From: Trichobilharzia regenti
Taxonomy: Eukaryota > Platyhelminthes > Trematoda > Strigeidida > Schistosomatidae
Direction of reading: 5' to 3'
Assembly (NCBI GenBank): GCA_944472135.2
Contig: OX235262.1
Location: 39,607,804 to 39,671,803, forward strand
DNA length: 64,000 bases
Of this stretch, positions 59,701 through 64,000 are shown in pieces (positions within the stretch are counted from its first letter, which is position 1; each line of letters opens with the position of its first letter). Below the pieces are notes generated by a model, which was not told where the DNA came from, did not search any database, and was given only the letters and a program-made list of their open reading frames with translations. The position numbers and the translations under genes were made by a program.

Positions 59701-60033
59701 AGAAAAGATCAGCAACAGGGATCTCTGGGAGCGAACCAATCAGGAACCGATTGTTAAACAAATAGGCAGAAAGAAATGGAGATGGATTGGCCATACGCTG
59801 AGGAAACCAACAAGTGACATCACTAGACAAGCCCTCGAGTGGAACCCGAAAGGGAGGCGGCGAGTTGGTCGTCCAAGGGTGACTTGGAGGAGGTCATGTG
59901 AAGAGGAGATGAAAGCATGTGGGCAGACCTGGAGCAGGGTGAAAAAGTTGTCAAAAAACCGAAGTCAATGGAGGTGCGCAGCTGAAGCCCTATGTTCCTC
60001 TAGGAACTAAAGGATACAATAATAATAATAATA
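56761..60033 (+). mobile_element. Apparently intact full-length SR2-like RTE LINE
   Basis: A single frame from 56942 to 60010. The likely start is the ATG at 57044 (MNLLAPKEK), placed where the conserved protein begins, giving 988 residues. Domains: AP-type endonuclease ([36 protein letters not shown]); reverse transcriptase with [29 protein letters not shown], motif [13 protein letters not shown] (Asp about 627), motif [11 protein letters not shown], motif C DFADDICLI (Asp 730-731), motif [14 protein letters not shown]; a C-terminal WRWIGHTLRKP / [13 protein letters not shown] region. It replicates by target-primed reverse transcription (family knowledge). The 5' leader contains the GAGGCTAGCAACCCCACC block shared with the SINEs. 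The 3' end is (ATA)n. A 12-base ATTGTAATATTT flanks it at 56749-56760 and 60034-60045, consistent with a recent insertion. Confidence 0.9.
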
Positions 60034-60045
60034 ATTGTAATATTT

Positions 60046-60235
60046 GTTCATAGACCTTAGTTGTAACACTGATTATATGTTGGTGTTAGAATAAATAATT
60101 CTCGAGTCACCAAACTGGGTCCTGGTTTTTGCGTCCGTTCGTACTAAGCGTTTCTGAGAAACTTCGAGGAACAGCGTGAGTCCCAGCGTAGCAAGAGCTG
60201 GGCATTAACGGTTTACGAGACTTGGCTGACACTAC
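60046..60235 (+). repeat. Right part of the LTR-like host repeat
   Basis: Contains GTTAGAATAAATAATTCTCG (AATAAA signal), then TCACCAAACTGGGTCCTGG and a GC-richer stretch ending near TGACACTACTATTACA. This order resembles R/U5 of an LTR. Continuity with 56560-56760 is inferred from the duplicated 12 bases. Confidence 0.4.
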
Positions 60236-60239
60236 TATT

Positions 60240-62560
60240 ACAAAAAATTACAAAAGTAACCAAATTTGCACAGTGACAATGAAAGCCAGTAAATCAACAT
60301 CCCGCGAAAACTTCTTCACAACTGTGCAATCCAAAATATAAAACAGCCTGCCCCTAGAAATCAGAACTTGCATCTCGGTTATAAGTCTCAAACATTCTGA
60401 AGACTGATTCAGTCTACTGACTGCATTGATAAACTACTTATTTCTAGAACTAATCAATTATTAATTTACTACAGTGCCTAAAATACTCCCATAAAATTCC
60501 CAATTACTCCAGAAACGATAAATAGGCTAGTCGAATAGATGCATAAAAGACTGAGTAGAAATATATGTTTAGTCTATCGCAGTGTACAATTTGCGATTAG
60601 ATCATGCTTGGTCGTGCCTGTAAAAACGGCATGCATTTTCATGTAAATTTATATGTTGATATGAAAATATACATTATTATATAAGCAGCTAAATAGTTTT
60701 CACTAAAATTAAGGGACTTCGCAATTAATCGTTGGTCATCTAGCTGGTCCATCGAAGCATCATGAAGTGATAAAATTATTTAACTACAAGTTATACAGTA
60801 GTTTCCAACGCATGTACAAAGATTTTTGCGAAGACGACAACGGTTTTATGACGAATAATAGGTCATGGCAGCAATAATAACAATAACGGTCATCTTCATA
60901 GTGACTATAAAAACAATAATAGGCATTATTATCGCGACGAATTCATCATTGACTTAGATAGACAAATAATAATAATACAATCATATCAAATAAATGTGTC
61001 ACTTAACCTTAAGAAGCATGTGTTTACTTACTTTCACTGTATTCTCTCAATACTGATGTGGTCAACTACTTTATTCTAAATGAACTCAAGAATTATTCTG
61101 AGAGTGAATGGAGATCCAGTTTATGCCAAATATAAAAACATGTAGCCTACATGTATTACACTGCTTACTGAGATATTTGATGCCTGCTTTCGTATCTTCG
61201 TGACAAGAACACAGTATATCTAGTTATACCCACATATACATATGTATACGTATATGCTGCATCAACCGTGCCGTTTTTATCATGATTAAGCAGACCACTG
61301 TGTATATTATACTTATTTAAGGATCTCTGAAAATAATAGCCAAGCGATGTTTGGGGTTGCTTGAAGTTATTACCTCTTCACAAAATTGTTTACATTCTTG
61401 ACACTCCTGAGAAGTCCTTACATCTTAATATGGCATGATTTCTTTGAATTCAGCAAATAAATCCACCGGTACATCATTTCTCTCCTAATCTGTAACAAAT
61501 TGTGTTTTCATTTATCCATCCGACTTGATAAAAACTCTCTTGGAGATTGAGAACATAAGCAAGCAGCTAAATGCTGTTTGAAATTACCTCAACTCGAATG
61601 ACAAACTGATCAATCACAAGCGAGTAAGTACTTGTTTATCTCACCCGCGGGCACTCAAAAGTACAATCGTCGACAGTCTTGGTGAGGCTAAACATCGCTA
61701 TGATGTATTTTGATGCAGTTCATGGGTTATCGTGTTCACGCCTATAGAGGCGATATAATCGCTCAGTATTGTGAAAATATATTATATTTGACTGGTTTTA
61801 GGCCTCTGTAGCCGAAGAAAGCAATATTTCGCTGTAGTTTGTTCGTAGTTTATGCGCAAAAATGTCTTGATAGCCCAGACGATGTATTACTACAAAAAGT
61901 CATCCTTTTTAAGAAATTTTGCATAAAAAGATTATTATTTGCATATAAGAGCCTTGAGGTTCTGTTTTTTGCGAGTTGGTTTGGATCTTAAGGTTGTAAA
62001 TTGACAACAGGCAATGATTGTTTTCATCCCAGTTGTTCGATGAGAATCGAGCATTTGAAAGAGAAGTAGCCTACAGAAATAAGTTAGATGTGTGTTTTGA
62101 GGAAGTTAAACATTTCCGTTATAATCCGTGATGACTGAAATATTCTATAAAACACCGAAGAGATCATACGATGAATGAGAAAGGCTGCTGAATTTCTTGG
62201 TGATGATATATATTTTGACGAAGTTCCTAGTTAAAATTGCTTAGGCTACTTCACCTGTTACATAGGATATACCAGTCTTAATAATTATAGGTTTTCAGAT
62301 CATTAAGATATTCTGAGATCCTTAATGAGTTGCTTGTGGCTATGAAGGATATGGAAGATGAGCTTATGGCTCATATCTTTCTTTCTCTTCCACTGTTAGT
62401 CGTCTATACCATGGGTCATTCTGCATGTACACCCCGCTGCATGGATGATTATGCACCAATTTTGTGAGAAGTAATCATGTATTCACTAAAATGCAAAAGC
62501 ACGTGAAATGAAGACGGACAATTGCAACATTTAGACCTGAAATATTAATAATATCCTAGT
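60240..62560. other. No recognised feature
   Basis: AT-rich sequence with short AAT-type repeats near 60870-60990. No convincing exon or known element. Confidence 0.35.
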
Positions 62561-62574
62561 ATACTTCTACTTAC

Positions 62575-62669
62575 GACTTGTTTCTCAAATTCAAGCCAGA
62601 TTTTCCACGATTCACTCCAAAAGTGCATTTAAAAACAACGTCAGCGTACTTAAATCCGCCATCCGCCAT
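62575..62669 (-). CDS. Candidate first coding exon, gene unknown
   Basis: Minus strand: AAACAATGGCG is a strong start context. 31 codons (MADGGFKYADVVFKC, then FGVNRGKSGLNLRNK) and a consensus donor TC/GTAAGT, phase 2. I found no following exon that keeps frame, and no family match. It could be chance. Confidence 0.3.
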
Positions 62670-63009
62670 TGTTTACCTTTGAATAGGAAAATAGTGAGTG
62701 CAGGAAAATTACATCGCTAACATTAGGCAATTTCCTCACTTTTTGAAATCCTCTTAATGATTTCTAAAATTCCTCCCAGGTGAAGAAACGCCATCCAAGC
62801 ATTATTCCAGCAATATACAGAAACTGTCAATGTCCAGCTCTTACTACGCTAGACCTCACGCTGTCCCTAGAAGACTTTCAGAAACACTTTGTATTAACCA
62901 ACACGAAAACCAGAACGCTGATTGACGACTCAGGAATCCTTTATTCTTACACCAATACGTAACCAACAAAAAGGTTAATATACACAAGGTTTCTGATAGT
63001 TTTCTATCT

Positions 63010-63175
63010 TCCACTGAACAGCGAGCGATGAGACGATGACTGATGGATGGATAACTCCCGCGAAAAATATGGAGGATTTTAGTTTGAGCAAACAACCATG
63101 AATTGATCGTTCAATCTTCAACTACACTGGCATATTACTTCACCAAAAATTCCACTTACCTCTCCACTGCTTTCA
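63010..63175 (-). repeat. Inverted copy of the host repeat at 56560-56760
   Basis: On the minus strand: GATTGAACGATCAATTCATG, GTTGTTTGCTC, then CAGTCATCGTCTCATCGC, in the same order as 56620-56730. Confidence 0.65.
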
Positions 63176-63179
63176 CTCG

Positions 63180-64000
63180 CATTGACTACCTGCAATGAAC
63201 TCCTAAAAAGTCTTTGTCAATTAGTCTCCATCTATGTCACGACTACTTCAAGATAATCCCGTAAGAAGGGAATGTTGAAATACATTTATAATCAATATCC
63301 ATGAAGAAAATACCACACATTATAACCTAAATCCCAGAAAAGCACAAGAACCCAAGGGTTCGTTGACATTGCAAGCAACCGATAGTGCAAAAAGCGGAGT
63401 GTATGACAAACTAAGCCTAGTACATGGACAAATAAAGGAAAACAAAGCGGTAGAATAGTCAAATTTTGCATTTTTATATTCATCACATCCTCTCACAAAC
63501 AATGCATGGCGCAGGCACACTAGGATGTACACGACATCACCTACCAAGGGACAATCAAATAACAAACTGACCGCCAATGTTCTAGCCAATGAAAGACGAG
63601 AAAACCTGAGGCGCGGAAAATTTAACACGTAATACGTATATCCTCACCTACTACTTTTGACGCTGTTGTTCTTTTTTTATAGCTGCACGGTAACATTGTA
63701 TCTGACAGCGTACAACCTAGATACCTCACGATTATAGGTTTGTTTATTCTACTTATTGTCTACGTGTAATATACTGCTGCATTCAAGGCAAATGCAGTAT
63801 TTGGGATGCGTTTGGTTTGATTAACCGATTGCAAATTGTCTGTTCGTATTTATTAAAAGAAAACCTCAGCAATTGCAGTTTTCTAAACCCTTTTCCTATC
63901 ATCTTCGGTACTTCCTTTCCTTAAAACAAAATGTATCGCATGATTAGAATAGTGGAGCGAAGCACATCTGTGTTAAAATAAAGAGATAATTCAGGATGCA
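63180..64000. other. No recognised feature
   Basis: The 102-codon minus frame at 63320-63628 overlaps another and shows no motif. The window ends in unassigned AT-rich sequence. Confidence 0.35.

Noticed and set aside
1..64000. CRISPR array, bacterial operons or rRNA genes
   Set aside because: No regularly spaced identical repeats, no bacterial gene organisation and no rRNA-like sequence were seen.

Overview
The window looks like a nuclear chromosome segment from a blood fluke (Schistosoma; species not resolved). The evidence is AT-rich sequence with long introns, two abundant families of RTE-clade LINEs resembling schistosome SR2 and SR3/Perere-3, Penelope-like elements with GIY-YIG endonuclease tails, a CR1-like LINE, and many tRNA-headed SINEs, some carrying the hammerhead ribozyme known from the schistosome Sm-alpha repeat. 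There is no bacterial-type organisation. Family names come from memory of protein motifs, not from a search.

Host genes. (1) A plus-strand terminal exon at 5103-6194 encodes the low-complexity C-terminus of an unidentified protein and carries an apparent one-base frame break. (2) The main gene is a minus-strand mitochondrial carnitine O-palmitoyltransferase 2 (CPT2-like) gene from 55398 down to 22997. I reconstructed ten coding exons with matching splice phases, about 668 residues, from a basic N-terminal presequence to the stop. Exon 8 lacks one base needed to keep frame. (3) A histone H2A-derived pseudogene lies antisense in CPT2 intron 7. (4) A weak candidate first exon lies at 62669-62575 on the minus strand.

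Layout. 1-5 kb: SINEs, an RTE fragment and a Penelope-type terminal repeat. 5-7 kb: the low-complexity exon and its 3' flank. 7-22.5 kb: a field of LINE debris including a nearly full-length minus-strand SR3-like element (14.0-18.2 kb) with a Penelope fragment inserted in it, then a Penelope GIY-YIG remnant. 23-55.4 kb: CPT2, whose nine introns hold almost every repeat class in the window, including a broken full-length SR2-like RTE (31.8-35.0 kb), a 5'-truncated SR3-like copy with an uninterrupted reverse transcriptase (38.3-40.3 kb), two LTR-like pieces, Penelope copies and many SINEs. 56.7-60.0 kb: an RTE with an uninterrupted 1022-codon frame, apparently inserted into an older LTR-like repeat. 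60-64 kb: mostly sequence I do not recognise.

The most interesting structure is in the repeats. One SINE family has a tRNA-like head, a middle matching the 5' leader of the SR2-like RTE, and a 3' end matching that RTE's 3' tail, which suggests the SINE is a tRNA-headed, internally deleted RTE derivative. A second family carries hammerhead ribozyme cores in several states of decay. A third repeat type is a palindromic unit of about 160 bp related to the end of a Penelope-like element.
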